The notes beneath the pieces are model-generated. The model saw only the letters and a list, made by a program, of their open reading frames with translations, was not told the origin of the DNA and searched no databases. Positions 19,114-27,719 of a stretch of DNA of 64,000 bases are shown in pieces. Every line of letters begins with the position of its first letter. The stretch's first letter is position 1. Origin of the DNA: Myxococcales bacterium (lineage in GTDB: Bacteria > Myxococcota_C > UBA6777); contig JACKEL010000010.1 in the NCBI GenBank assembly GCA_020632975.1, positions 149,227-213,226 on the forward strand. The letters run 5' to 3'. Position numbers and translations under genes: made by a program.

Positions 19114-19446
19114 ATGCATATCCGACGCGATCCGAGCTGCGTTCAATTTTTGCTGTGGCGTTGTACTCCTGACCTCCCCTTGGAGCCCGAAGAACTCTGC
19201 CAAAAGATTGGACAAAGCCTGATCAACAACGGATTTGTGGACAAGAGCCGCGAGACGTGGCTCCTTGTGTACGAAGAAACCAAGCAACACCATCAGATCG
19301 TGCTCGTGCCAAAGACAGGTCGCATCCAAGTACGCGTGCACTATCTGATCCCCGTTCCCCAACGACCGTTGGTTGCTTTTTCGCTGGCTTGTCAACTTGC
19401 AGACTTCCTAGGAGACACCCACCCCAAAGCTGAGCAGCTTCGCTAG
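19114..19446 (+). CDS. Small hypothetical protein, last gene of the V4R/Roadblock operon
   Basis: The product is 110 residues, soluble, of mixed alpha/beta character, with hydrophobic strands (CVQFLLWRC, IQVRVHYLIPV) and an acidic helix. There is no known motif. Start ATG at 19114 follows GGAGGG at a suitable distance and begins 31 bases after the V4R gene, so it very likely belongs to the same operon. Only the strong ribosome site and position support it as a gene. Confidence 0.55.
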   Translation: MHIRRDPSCVQFLLWRCTPDLPLEPEELCQKIGQSLINNGFVDKSRETWLLVYEETKQHHQIVLVPKTGRIQVRVHYLIPVPQRPLVAFSLACQLADFLGDTHPKAEQLR

Positions 19447-19505
19447 ACGCTCACTCCCCCAACCCCAAAATGACGCAAGATCTCCCCAAAGATGAGGGCT
19501 TTGGT

Positions 19506-20987
19506 TCACTTCTCTTTGCGACCTTCCCACGTAGGCCACTCCAACTGGGCCTTTTTCCCGTCTTTTCCGCTAAATCGAGACCACTCAGGCCACTCAGAGT
19601 CCAAATACTGTGCGTTTTGCGTGCCAAAGGTTTCTTCAAAAGCAGCAGGCGCTTGGGTATCCTGAACGCGTTCAGGCCAGACGTCAGCCCCTACGCGAAC
19701 GCTCTCCACTGCGGCTTCTTGTTGGGCGGAGATCGAACGCACACCATCAGACTCCTTTTTCAAGGAGCGAGCGACCAACATGGCGGCATTATCGAGCCCT
19801 TCGCTCTTTGTCTCAGGGAGCGTGGGGGCAACGGGCTCTTTCTTTGGTGGGATGGGGGCCAACGCAGAAGGAGAAAAACTCTTTTCTGACGTAAACATCG
19901 AACGCAACTCGCTCCCCACATCCTTTTGTTTCAGCAAGTCTTTGGCGGCTTCTTGCGAAGAAGGCTGGCCTGCAATCTTGATTAAGTTACCAACCACCCG
20001 CCCTCTCGAAGATTCGGGCTTTCCACGATGACGAGCCTCGCCCTTCGAGAGATCTTCTTTATCCTTTCGGGTGGGCTCATCTTTACCAGTATGCGGCCAC
20101 TCTTTCGCACGATGGCGCTCTTTGCGCGGCGCAGCCTCACCGACATGTTGCGCCACAGAGTAAGGCTCATCTGCGGAAACGACGGGCGCAGCGAACTCTT
20201 GAGGCTTGCTATCAAACCACGAGTCTTGCCCTCCCTCCAACGCCACGGACTGCTCGCTCTGCTCGCTTGCCGAGGGCTCCAAAGACACCGACTCTCCGCC
20301 CGACATCCCCATCAGGGTGGACATCACCCAGCCCGCGTCTTCGACAGTGGGGATACTTTTGGCAGCACCCTCCAACGAAAGATCTTCGCGCAACACACTC
20401 AGCGAAATCTTTTTGTGGGCTCGGTTGTGGACATTGATATAAGGAAGCCCAAGAAGCGATCCCAAAAGCCCACTCAATTGGACAAGATCGTTTTCTCTAC
20501 GGATGCCTACGAGATGGCAATACACCGTCACAGGGCCATCTCCAAACCCAGGAGCAAGCCCAAAGCTCAGCTCAAAAGGAAGGTCTTGACTAGGTACCAT
20601 CTCAGTGGTCAAACCCTCGACAAGATCGAGTGTTCGGATGCTAAGACCGCGAATCGAAGACAAAGGAAGATCCCAAAACTTCGCGTCATCGCCGCTTTGT
20701 GCTTCGATGCTCAAGAGATCTTCTGTGGTATCCAAAGTAAACTTTTCAAGGATGGGAAGCGACTTACTCGGATCTTCTTTCGTAAGATACCGAAAAGCAA
20801 GGTAAAGAAGCCCGCCGTACACCACAAACCACAAGACCGGAGGCAAGCGAAACACGGGCGGAACGAGCCAAAGCGCACTCCACACGGCGCAGCCGCCGCC
20901 AAGATTCCCTGTGGCTTTGCCGATGCTTAACGCATTGACGCCTGAAAAAGAAACACTTTTCCCTTGTCGATAGACTTGCAGCTTCAT
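19506..20987 (-). CDS. Hypothetical membrane protein with charged tail
   Basis: The product is 493 residues. Near the N-terminus two adjacent hydrophobic segments (AVWSALWLVPPVF and VLWFVVYGGLLYLAF) form a hairpin. About 150 residues of beta-rich sequence follow, then a long polar Lys/Glu/Ser-rich C-terminal half that looks disordered. No catalytic motif is seen. It converges with the V4R operon and is divergent from the amine oxidase genes. Family not recognised. Confidence 0.5.
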   Translation of the reverse strand: MKLQVYRQGKSVSFSGVNALSIGKATGNLGGGCAVWSALWLVPPVFRLPPVLWFVVYGGLLYLAFRYLTKEDPSKSLPILEKFTLDTTEDLLSIEAQSGDDAKFWDLPLSSIRGLSIRTLDLVEGLTTEMVPSQDLPFELSFGLAPGFGDGPVTVYCHLVGIRRENDLVQLSGLLGSLLGLPYINVHNRAHKKISLSVLREDLSLEGAAKSIPTVEDAGWVMSTLMGMSGGESVSLEPSASEQSEQSVALEGGQDSWFDSKPQEFAAPVVSADEPYSVAQHVGEAAPRKERHRAKEWPHTGKDEPTRKDKEDLSKGEARHRGKPESSRGRVVGNLIKIAGQPSSQEAAKDLLKQKDVGSELRSMFTSEKSFSPSALAPIPPKKEPVAPTLPETKSEGLDNAAMLVARSLKKESDGVRSISAQQEAAVESVRVGADVWPERVQDTQAPAAFEETFGTQNAQYLDSEWPEWSRFSGKDGKKAQLEWPTWEGRKEK

Positions 20988-21300
20988 GCGCCGCGCTCTC
21001 CTTTGCGTTGAAAGTTCTAGCTGTGTGATTTCGTATAGCCATGTTTAGGCATCCTCGAGAACCGTGCAACCCCCCCAAAGAAAAACTTTGTCCAAACATC
21101 CGATGCCCTGCTTGACACTCCCCCGCTTCACGCATACCCTACAACCACTCCGATTTGTTGATATCTTTTATGGGTTTTGGACGGAAAACCCAAGAAAAAT
21201 GGCTCATCGCAAGAGACTTCTTGCCATATCTCGCGACCAAAGTGCTTTGTCCTCGTGTCACTTTATGTACGATTTCTATGTACAACAAAAAGGAAGTTTC
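20988..21300. other. Intergenic region upstream of the amine oxidase cluster
   Basis: This 313-base divergent gap has no convincing gene. A frame continuous with the amine oxidase extends through it, but the residues do not continue the protein family and the real start has a strong ribosome site at 21287-21294. A candidate promoter is listed separately. Confidence 0.5.
21112..21140 (+). promoter_or_regulatory. Candidate promoter of the amine oxidase cluster
   Basis: TTGACA (21112-21117), 17-base spacer, TACCCT (21135-21140). The -35 is consensus; the -10 keeps only the T, A and final T. It would give a leader of about 150 bases before the ATG at 21301. Confidence 0.4.
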
Positions 21301-22893
21301 ATGGACTCTCAAGTACTTCTCGACGTGGCTATTATTGGCGCTGGTGTTTCAGGACTCTATGCAGGTTGGCGACTCCTCCAAGATCCTCCCTCCAAACTTT
21401 CTTCCTCCACACCCAAAGGGCTCCCTCCCAACATCCAAGTCTTTGAGATGAGTCAACGCATCGGTGGGCGCTTGCTTTCCGTTGTTCCTCCAGGGATGCC
21501 TCATGTCGTTTGTGAACTTGGTGGGATGCGCTACATCTCCACACAAACCCTTGTACGCGGGCTTGTGGAAGATGTACTCAAACTCAATACCCACCCCTTC
21601 CCTGTTGCTGAGTCGAACAACTTGGCCTATCTGCGGGGGAAACGACTACGCCTCCAAGAACTCAGCGATCCCAACAAAGTCCCTTATGTGCTCGACTACC
21701 CAGAGCGCGATGTGCCTGTGAGCAGTCTGATCTCCTACGCGATCAATCAGTTGATTCCGGGGTTTTCGTCGCTAACGCCCTACCAGATGCGCAAGACCCT
21801 GCAAAACTTTGTGTTTGATGGAAAGCCCTTCTACAAACAAGGTTTTTGGAATGTCTTGTTGCGCGTACTCAGCGACGAAGCTTTCTCTTATACCCGAGAT
21901 GCTGGGGGTTATGAGTCTGTCGTACACAACTTCAATGCTGTGGACATGACACTGCTCAATCTCGCGGACTTTACGGGGGATGTGACCTTTCATGGCGTGA
22001 CCGATGGCTTTGAGAGCGTACCCTTGGCCCTTTCAGAGCGTTTTCTTCAACTCGGTGGGCAGCTTCACATGGGGCACCGCTTGCAGTGCATGAAAGCCAC
22101 GACGCTAGAGGATCAGTCCCAAGGGGTCGCGCTGCACTTTGAAGGTCGCGAGAGCCCTGTTTATGCGCGCCACGTGATCCTTGCGATGCCACGGCGCTCT
22201 TTGGAATTGATCGACCCTTCAAGTGTGGGTTTGAGCCTTCCTCGTACAAAAAGTCTGATCCAAAGCGTCCAGGGCTTCCCTTTCTTCAAGATGTTCTTGT
22301 GTTATCCGACGCCTTGGTGGAATACCCTCGGCATCCAACAAGGACAGTCCGTGACGGATCTCCCGCTGCGACAGTGTTATTACTGGGGGGTGGAAGGACA
22401 GCAGTGGGGTGCAGATCCCAAAAATACGAACGCTGCGCTCCTTGCGAGCTATGACGATGGAAACAACGTGGACTTTTGGGCGGGTCTCCAAGAAGATCCC
22501 ACGGAACCGCGCTTTTTGACGCGCAACAACCCTCACGCCCAAGACACCTCGCTTCCTGATTGGGATAATTACAGCGCACCTGCGGGCATGGTGGACGAGT
22601 TGCATCGGCAGCTTCAAGCGATGCACGGTGTTCGCTATGTCCCTGAGCCCTATGCTGCGGCCTACATGGATTGGGCTATCGATCCCTACGGAGGCGCCGT
22701 CAATTTCTGGCAACGTGGCGCCAAAAGTTGGGAAGTGATCCCCGCCATCACCAAGCCTGCCTCCGATCTCCCCGTTTATATCTGCGGTTCGGCCTACTCC
22801 AACCACCAAGGCTGGGTCGAAGGCGCCCTAGAGACCGCCGAGTACATGCTCGAACATCACTTTGGACTCTCCAAGCCCTCTTGGGCTGACTAA
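21301..22893 (+). CDS. FAD-dependent amine oxidase (first of tandem pair)
   Basis: The product is 530 residues. The N-terminal Rossmann motif VAIIGAGVSGLYAGWRL binds the FAD ADP part, and RIGGRLLSV is the GG-doublet motif. Near the C-terminus YICGSAYSNHQGWVEGALET matches the flavin-contacting GWVEGA motif of monoamine and L-amino-acid oxidases. These enzymes oxidise an amine or amino acid to an imine with release of hydrogen peroxide. The preserved CELGGMR segment would line the flavin site. Start ATG at 21301 has AAGGAAG upstream. The downstream gene is a close paralogue. No signal peptide is seen, so it is cytoplasmic. The substrate cannot be predicted. Confidence 0.82.
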   Translation: MDSQVLLDVAIIGAGVSGLYAGWRLLQDPPSKLSSSTPKGLPPNIQVFEMSQRIGGRLLSVVPPGMPHVVCELGGMRYISTQTLVRGLVEDVLKLNTHPFPVAESNNLAYLRGKRLRLQELSDPNKVPYVLDYPERDVPVSSLISYAINQLIPGFSSLTPYQMRKTLQNFVFDGKPFYKQGFWNVLLRVLSDEAFSYTRDAGGYESVVHNFNAVDMTLLNLADFTGDVTFHGVTDGFESVPLALSERFLQLGGQLHMGHRLQCMKATTLEDQSQGVALHFEGRESPVYARHVILAMPRRSLELIDPSSVGLSLPRTKSLIQSVQGFPFFKMFLCYPTPWWNTLGIQQGQSVTDLPLRQCYYWGVEGQQWGADPKNTNAALLASYDDGNNVDFWAGLQEDPTEPRFLTRNNPHAQDTSLPDWDNYSAPAGMVDELHRQLQAMHGVRYVPEPYAAAYMDWAIDPYGGAVNFWQRGAKSWEVIPAITKPASDLPVYICGSAYSNHQGWVEGALETAEYMLEHHFGLSKPSWAD

Positions 22894-22941
22894 GACATCT
22901 CCCCACGACCACAGACCTTTCAACTCACGCAGGAGCTTTGC

Positions 22942-24576
22942 ATGACATCTTCCTCCGTTCTTGATGTAGCAATTGTAGGCGGCGGTGTATCGGGCGTGTA
23001 CAGCGGGTGGCGCCTCTTAACCGACGGGATCGCTGAAGCTGATTCGCTGCGGGCGCTCGCAGCCCAAAAAGGCGGCAAGCTCGACATCACAGTCTTTGAA
23101 GGTAGCCATCGTATTGGTGGACGCTTGCTTTCCGTCACGCCTCCAGGGATGCCTCATATCCGTTGTGAACTGGGCGGGATGCGCTTTACTTCTGCGCAAA
23201 CGCTGGTCTATTCGCTTGTCATGAACAAGATGCAGCTTGCGACGCATGACTTCCCAGTGAGTGAGCCCGAAAATATCGCCTATGTGCGGGGAAAACACCT
23301 CAGAACCCAAGAACTCAATGACAGTAGCAAGATCCCTTACAATGTCCTTTGGAGCGAGAAAGACCGCGATCCAAGTACGCTCGTGGCTTATGCGGTCAAC
23401 CAGATCATCCCGGGTTATACGAACTTATCACGCCAACAAGCCCGCCAAGTCCTACGAGAAACCGTCTTTGAAGGACGCCCCCTGTATCAATGGGGCTTTT
23501 GGAATCTTTTGCTCAAAGTACTTGGACAAGAAGCCTTTTCTTTGGCGGAGCAAGCGAGCGGTTACAACCTCTTGCTCAACAACTGGAATGCTGCTGACGC
23601 GATCCCCTTTAACTTGGATGACTTTGGGAAACAGATCCAATATTACGCTGTATCCGATGGTTACGAGACCGTTCCTCTGACCCTCGCAGAGTGGTTTGAA
23701 GAGGCAGGCGGCGCGATTCGTTTTGGTCAATGGCTCCAATCTTTCGACACCACGCAACTCCCAGACGGCACCCAAGGGGTTTCACTCAAGTTTCGCGATG
23801 ATGAAGGAAGAGAAGCCACGATCCTAGCGCGTCACTTGATCCTTGCGATGCCAAGGCACTCGATCGAACGCCTCGATCAAACGGGCGTCGTCCTCGACAA
23901 ACAGAACCACCACGTCCACTACCTCCTTGGCGCGGTCAAACCCATCCCGATGTTCAAGATCTTTATGTGTTATCCCTATCCATGGTGGGAAGCGGTGGGT
24001 GTCACCAAAGGTCAGTCTGTCACAGACATGCCGATCAGACAAAGTTACTATTGGGGCGTAGAAGGCCGACAGCCTGGGGCAGATCGCAACAATACCAACG
24101 CCGTGCTCATGGCCACCTATGACGACGGTAACAACGTGGACTTTTGGGCGGGTCTTCGCACCAACCCCCAAGCCAAGGCGCTTTTCGAGCCTCTGGTCAA
24201 CCGCTTTGTGGACCCTGAAGCGCTTCCTTACCCAGAGTGGCGGACGTATCGAGCGCCGCGCGCGATGGTGCAAGAGATCCACCGCCAACTCAAAGTCATG
24301 CACGGACTTCCCTATGCACCCGAGCCTTACGACGCGGCTTATCGCGATTGGGCAGACGAGCCTTTTGGTGGCGCGATCAACCTTTGGAACATCCACTACA
24401 AAAGCTGGGAAGTCATCCCCGCCATCACACAGCCCGAGGCAAGCGCGCCTGTTTATATCTGCGGAGAAGCCTACTCTGACGAGCAAGGTTGGGTCGAAGG
24501 TGCCCTGAGCACCGCAGAGATCATGTTGAGCCAACACTTTGGACTCCCCCAACCTGACTGGCTCAGCGACACTTGA
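22942..24576 (+). CDS. FAD-dependent amine oxidase (second of tandem pair)
   Basis: The product is 544 residues, colinear with the preceding oxidase: VAIVGGGVSGVYSGWRL, RIGGRLLSVTPPGMPH, CELGGMR, ILAMPRHSIERL, SVTDMPIRQSYYWGVEG and YICGEAYSDEQGWVEGAL. The two are clearly tandem duplicates that have diverged, mainly in loops. All FAD motifs are kept, so both copies should be active and may act on different substrates or as a heterodimer. ATG at 22942 follows CAGGAG with ideal spacing, 48 bases after the first oxidase. A hairpin follows the gene before the KAS III-like gene. Confidence 0.82.
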   Translation: MTSSSVLDVAIVGGGVSGVYSGWRLLTDGIAEADSLRALAAQKGGKLDITVFEGSHRIGGRLLSVTPPGMPHIRCELGGMRFTSAQTLVYSLVMNKMQLATHDFPVSEPENIAYVRGKHLRTQELNDSSKIPYNVLWSEKDRDPSTLVAYAVNQIIPGYTNLSRQQARQVLRETVFEGRPLYQWGFWNLLLKVLGQEAFSLAEQASGYNLLLNNWNAADAIPFNLDDFGKQIQYYAVSDGYETVPLTLAEWFEEAGGAIRFGQWLQSFDTTQLPDGTQGVSLKFRDDEGREATILARHLILAMPRHSIERLDQTGVVLDKQNHHVHYLLGAVKPIPMFKIFMCYPYPWWEAVGVTKGQSVTDMPIRQSYYWGVEGRQPGADRNNTNAVLMATYDDGNNVDFWAGLRTNPQAKALFEPLVNRFVDPEALPYPEWRTYRAPRAMVQEIHRQLKVMHGLPYAPEPYDAAYRDWADEPFGGAINLWNIHYKSWEVIPAITQPEASAPVYICGEAYSDEQGWVEGALSTAEIMLSQHFGLPQPDWLSDT

Positions 24577-24637
24577 TCCTTTTCCTACCTATGAGTGTGC
24601 CTCTTTTTGCTCATCCGTTGCCCGTGGCCAGACGAGC

Positions 24638-24659
24638 AAGCCCCCAAGTATCGGGGGTT
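24638..24659 (+). terminator. Possible terminator or attenuator hairpin
   Basis: A CCCCC/GGGGG stem extended by a G-T and an A-T pair encloses AAGTATC and is followed by TTCTCTTT. The T-tract is interrupted, so termination would be partial. It lies between the second oxidase and the KAS III-like gene. Confidence 0.4.
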
Positions 24660-24696
24660 CTCTTTGCACCTTTCTTGAGATGAAGGAACATTGCCG

Positions 24697-25728
24697 ATGC
24701 AGAAACCCCATCCCATCGCGATCATCGGGACTGGTTATTGTGTTCCCGAAGAGATCCGCACCAATGATGACCCCGTCTTTGATTGGTTAAATCAACATCA
24801 GCCCCCAGGTTCCAACCTTTTCTATGGCTACGATCAACGGCGCGTGCTGCCCAATCCTGGCTCCATGGCTCCTCCTCCCAACAACATCTTGGACTTGATG
24901 GTCACGGCTGCCCAAGCTGCTCTCGATGACGCCGATCTCAAAAGCACGGACATCGACCTTTTGTTGGGTTATGGCTCTGTGAGTGAGTTTGTTTCTCCCA
25001 ACGTACTCGCCCATGTCCACGCTCGTTTGGGGATGTCCTCAAGCGCTGTGGTCCTGCCCCTCCACGATGAGTTTACGAACTTTAATACGGGTGTGGTGGT
25101 CGCTCAGTCCTTAATTCAAACAGGCCAAGCCAAGCGGGCTTTGATCGTGTGTGCTGCCAACTGGTCCCAGTATGTGGACTATTACACTTCTCCAGCGATC
25201 AGTGTGGCCGATGGTGCGGGGGCTGCGGTCGTTGCGCACACAAACGATACCACCCGCTTTAGCTTTGTGGACTTTGAAAATTACACAGAGTCCGCAGACT
25301 ACGGGCAGATGTTTATCGCTGGCGACCCTGTACGCAACAGCAATGGCGACTGCACCAACACCTTTAGCCGCCCTTATTTTCATCTGACAGAAGCGGGACA
25401 AGTGTCTTTTTCCACCTTTGGAGAACAAGCTCCACCCGCTGTCACCAACCGACTTCTTGCGCGAAATAATCTGACAGGTGCGGACATCTCGTTGATCAGC
25501 CACCAAAGCTCACAGTCTTTGCTCCAAGCTTGGAATGAAGCGATCCAACCCGCGCAGTATCTCCAAACCCTCAAGACATTTGCCAATGTCGAGCTTGCCA
25601 CAATCCCCCTCAACTTGGCGTATCTCTACGATCAAATCGAAAAAGACTACCTCGTCCTCCTTGGAATCGGCATCCACTTCCACACCAACGCGGTCTTGTT
25701 GCGACGCAACCCCACACAAAAGGGATAA
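24697..25728 (+). CDS. KAS III-like thiolase-fold protein lacking the catalytic Cys
   Basis: The product is 343 residues with the FabH/KAS III layout: IAIIGTGYCVPEE at the N-terminus, ISVADGAGAAVVAH in the middle, LISHQSSQSLL with the active-site His269, and FANVELATIPLNL with Asn297. In the nucleophile elbow, where FabH reads AACAGF, this protein reads DEFTNF, so Phe126 replaces the catalytic cysteine. Normal acyl-enzyme chemistry should be impossible. It may be a non-decarboxylating variant, a binding protein or a subunit. ATG at 24697 has AAGGAAC nine bases upstream. It overlaps nothing and ends four bases before the ThDP enzyme, implying coupled expression. Confidence 0.78.
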   Translation: MQKPHPIAIIGTGYCVPEEIRTNDDPVFDWLNQHQPPGSNLFYGYDQRRVLPNPGSMAPPPNNILDLMVTAAQAALDDADLKSTDIDLLLGYGSVSEFVSPNVLAHVHARLGMSSSAVVLPLHDEFTNFNTGVVVAQSLIQTGQAKRALIVCAANWSQYVDYYTSPAISVADGAGAAVVAHTNDTTRFSFVDFENYTESADYGQMFIAGDPVRNSNGDCTNTFSRPYFHLTEAGQVSFSTFGEQAPPAVTNRLLARNNLTGADISLISHQSSQSLLQAWNEAIQPAQYLQTLKTFANVELATIPLNLAYLYDQIEKDYLVLLGIGIHFHTNAVLLRRNPTQKG

Positions 25729-25732
25729 CCAC

Positions 25733-27505
25733 ATGCGTATCGAACACACCCCCTATTACACCACCCTCCAAAATGAAACCGTCAACCAACTGTTGATGCG
25801 TTTCTTTAAGCTCGAAGGCATCGACAAAGCCTTCGGGATCCCTGGTGGCGCGCTCAAATACTTACTCAATGTCATGAAAAACGAGCGTGAGTGGTTTGAC
25901 TACATCATCTGTCGCCAAGAAACAGGTGCCGCTTACATGGCCACGGGTTATGCGATGGTTTCGGGCAAACCAGGCGTCGTGATGGTCACCGCAGGTCCAG
26001 GCGCAACAAACGCACTGACGGGCGTAATGAACGCCAATGCTGCTTTTTTCCCCGTCCTTGCGATCACTGGGGAGGTTCCCGAGGCAGACTTTGGCAAAGG
26101 CTATCTCCAAGAAGGCATCGACGCAGAACTCGATGTCAACAATGTCTATCGCAATGCCATCCATTATAGCGCGATGATCAGTAGCAGTAGCCACTTTCAA
26201 ACGCTTTTCACGCAAGCCATGCGCGAGATCATGAATGTCCCCCACCGCGCAGCCCACATCAGTCTGCCCGAAGATGTGTCCAACCAAACCGTCCCTGAGA
26301 CACCTTTTCCACAAAGCGTCGAAAACTACCGAACCACGCCGCAAACCGCAGACCCACAACGTACAGCACAGGCTTTCGAGCAACTGATGCAGGCCCAACG
26401 ACCGATCTTTTTCCTTGGGAATGGAAGCCGCACCGCCCTACGTGACCCTGCACGACTCAAGCGATTCGTCGAGTTTACCGAGAAGTTCGCAATCCCCGTG
26501 ATGACCACCCCCAATGGAAAAGGTGTCTATCCTGAGAGCGCCCCCATGTCTTTGCGGCATTATGGCCTTGCCAACTGCGCTTGGCCCCCGTACTACCTGC
26601 AAGATCCACTCTACGATGTGTTGATGGTGATGGGCTCTACCCTCGGCGAGTGGGCTACCAACAGTTGGGACCCCATGCTGATCCCCTGTAAGTCCTTTAT
26701 CCAAGTGGACATGAATCAGCCGAATATCGGGCGAAACTTCCCTGTTTCGATGGGCATCGTGGCCATGATCGAACAAGCCATCGACCAACTTTGTGACCTA
26801 GGTGAACAAACCCCCGTCGATCCCGATCTTGTTGAGCCGCGTCGCAAGTTTATCGAAGCGCTCAAACACGAGCACTCCCCTTACCTCCCGTACTCTGATC
26901 CTGGCAAACGAGACAGCGATGAAAGCCCGATCTATCCGCAAGCACTGATGAAGTGCCTTGAAGAGATGTTGCCCAAAGATGCCCATCTCTTCGTCGATAA
27001 CGGCAACTGTATCGGGTGGACCTTGCACTTTGTGACCATGAATCCACCCGCCCAAGCTCATTACACCCTTGCGATGGGCCCGATGGGAACCGCGATGGGA
27101 ACCGTAGTGGGTGGAAAGATCGCCGCCCCTGACAAGACCTGCGTCTCCGTGGTGGGAGATGGCGCCTTTTTGATGCAAAGCGGGCCGATCTCCACAGCCT
27201 CACAATACAATGTGGGCGCGATCTGGATCGTCCTCAACGACAACGCCCTAGCCATGGTCAACCAAGGGATGGAAGCCTTTTTCCCTGATCCGATCTGGTC
27301 GGACTACTACCCTGTAGGAAATCCTGACCTTGCCAAGATCGCCGAAGGGATGGGCGCAGACGCATACAACATCCACAATCCCGAACAGATGCGCCACGCT
27401 TTTGCACAAGCCATGGAACGCGCAAACACCCTTCACAAACCGCAAGTGATCGTCGCTCACATCAACCGAAGTGCAGAGCCCCCCTACTACGCACCAAAGT
27501 CCTAA
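25733..27505 (+). CDS. Thiamine diphosphate-dependent enzyme, acetolactate-synthase-like
   Basis: The product is 590 residues with three domains: an N-terminal PYR domain with FGIPGGALKYLL and the conserved Glu in ICRQETGAAYMATGYA; a central domain (IFFLGNGSR); and a C-terminal PP domain with VVGDGAFLMQ...VLNDN, the GDG-x(n)-N motif that binds Mg-ThDP. This is the acetolactate synthase/pyruvate oxidase/decarboxylase superfamily. There is no regulatory subunit nearby, so it is more likely an accessory carboligase or decarboxylase than a branched-chain biosynthesis enzyme. ATG at 25733 has AAAGGGA upstream. Last gene of the four-gene set with two amine oxidases and the KAS III-like protein. Confidence 0.83.
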   Translation: MRIEHTPYYTTLQNETVNQLLMRFFKLEGIDKAFGIPGGALKYLLNVMKNEREWFDYIICRQETGAAYMATGYAMVSGKPGVVMVTAGPGATNALTGVMNANAAFFPVLAITGEVPEADFGKGYLQEGIDAELDVNNVYRNAIHYSAMISSSSHFQTLFTQAMREIMNVPHRAAHISLPEDVSNQTVPETPFPQSVENYRTTPQTADPQRTAQAFEQLMQAQRPIFFLGNGSRTALRDPARLKRFVEFTEKFAIPVMTTPNGKGVYPESAPMSLRHYGLANCAWPPYYLQDPLYDVLMVMGSTLGEWATNSWDPMLIPCKSFIQVDMNQPNIGRNFPVSMGIVAMIEQAIDQLCDLGEQTPVDPDLVEPRRKFIEALKHEHSPYLPYSDPGKRDSDESPIYPQALMKCLEEMLPKDAHLFVDNGNCIGWTLHFVTMNPPAQAHYTLAMGPMGTAMGTVVGGKIAAPDKTCVSVVGDGAFLMQSGPISTASQYNVGAIWIVLNDNALAMVNQGMEAFFPDPIWSDYYPVGNPDLAKIAEGMGADAYNIHNPEQMRHAFAQAMERANTLHKPQVIVAHINRSAEPPYYAPKS

Positions 27506-27579
27506 GCTTTGCTTCTGCTCTCTCCTTCCACCTTGTAAAACAGCCTTCCTCTCGAGATCAGAGTCAGGGCGATCTTTCG

Positions 27580-27609
27580 TTCACAAAGACATGAGATCCT
27601 TTCTAGAAT
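27580..27609 (+). promoter_or_regulatory. Candidate promoter of the large kinase-cyclase gene
   Basis: TTCACA (27580-27585), 18-base spacer, TAGAAT (27604-27609). Each element matches consensus at five of six positions. It lies 110 bases upstream of the start at 27720. Confidence 0.45.
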
Positions 27610-27719
27610 CTTGTCTTACTGCTCTAGTCTGCGTTATCTTCTGAGCTTCGACAGCACAACAGAGATCCACCGCCTGCCTGCACCCGAAGGTGCCTCTAGC
27701 TGCACTGGAGAGCTTCTTG

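Noticed and set aside
17691..19115. 474-codon open frame antisense to the V4R gene
   Set aside because: It lies entirely over a gene with family motifs and ribosome site, has no recognised motif, and long antisense frames are common here because of codon bias.
13002..19446. Classic MglA/MglB polarity operon
   Set aside because: No MglA-type GTPase is encoded; only Roadblock proteins are present.
21064..21300. N-terminal extension of the first amine oxidase
   Set aside because: The extension has no homology to the paralogue, and ATG at 21301 has a strong ribosome site.
24697..25728. Ordinary FabH fatty acid synthase enzyme
   Set aside because: The catalytic cysteine is absent and no fatty acid genes surround it.
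25733..27505. Branched-chain amino acid acetolactate synthase (ilvB)
   Set aside because: No small subunit or ilv genes nearby; it sits in an oxidase cluster.
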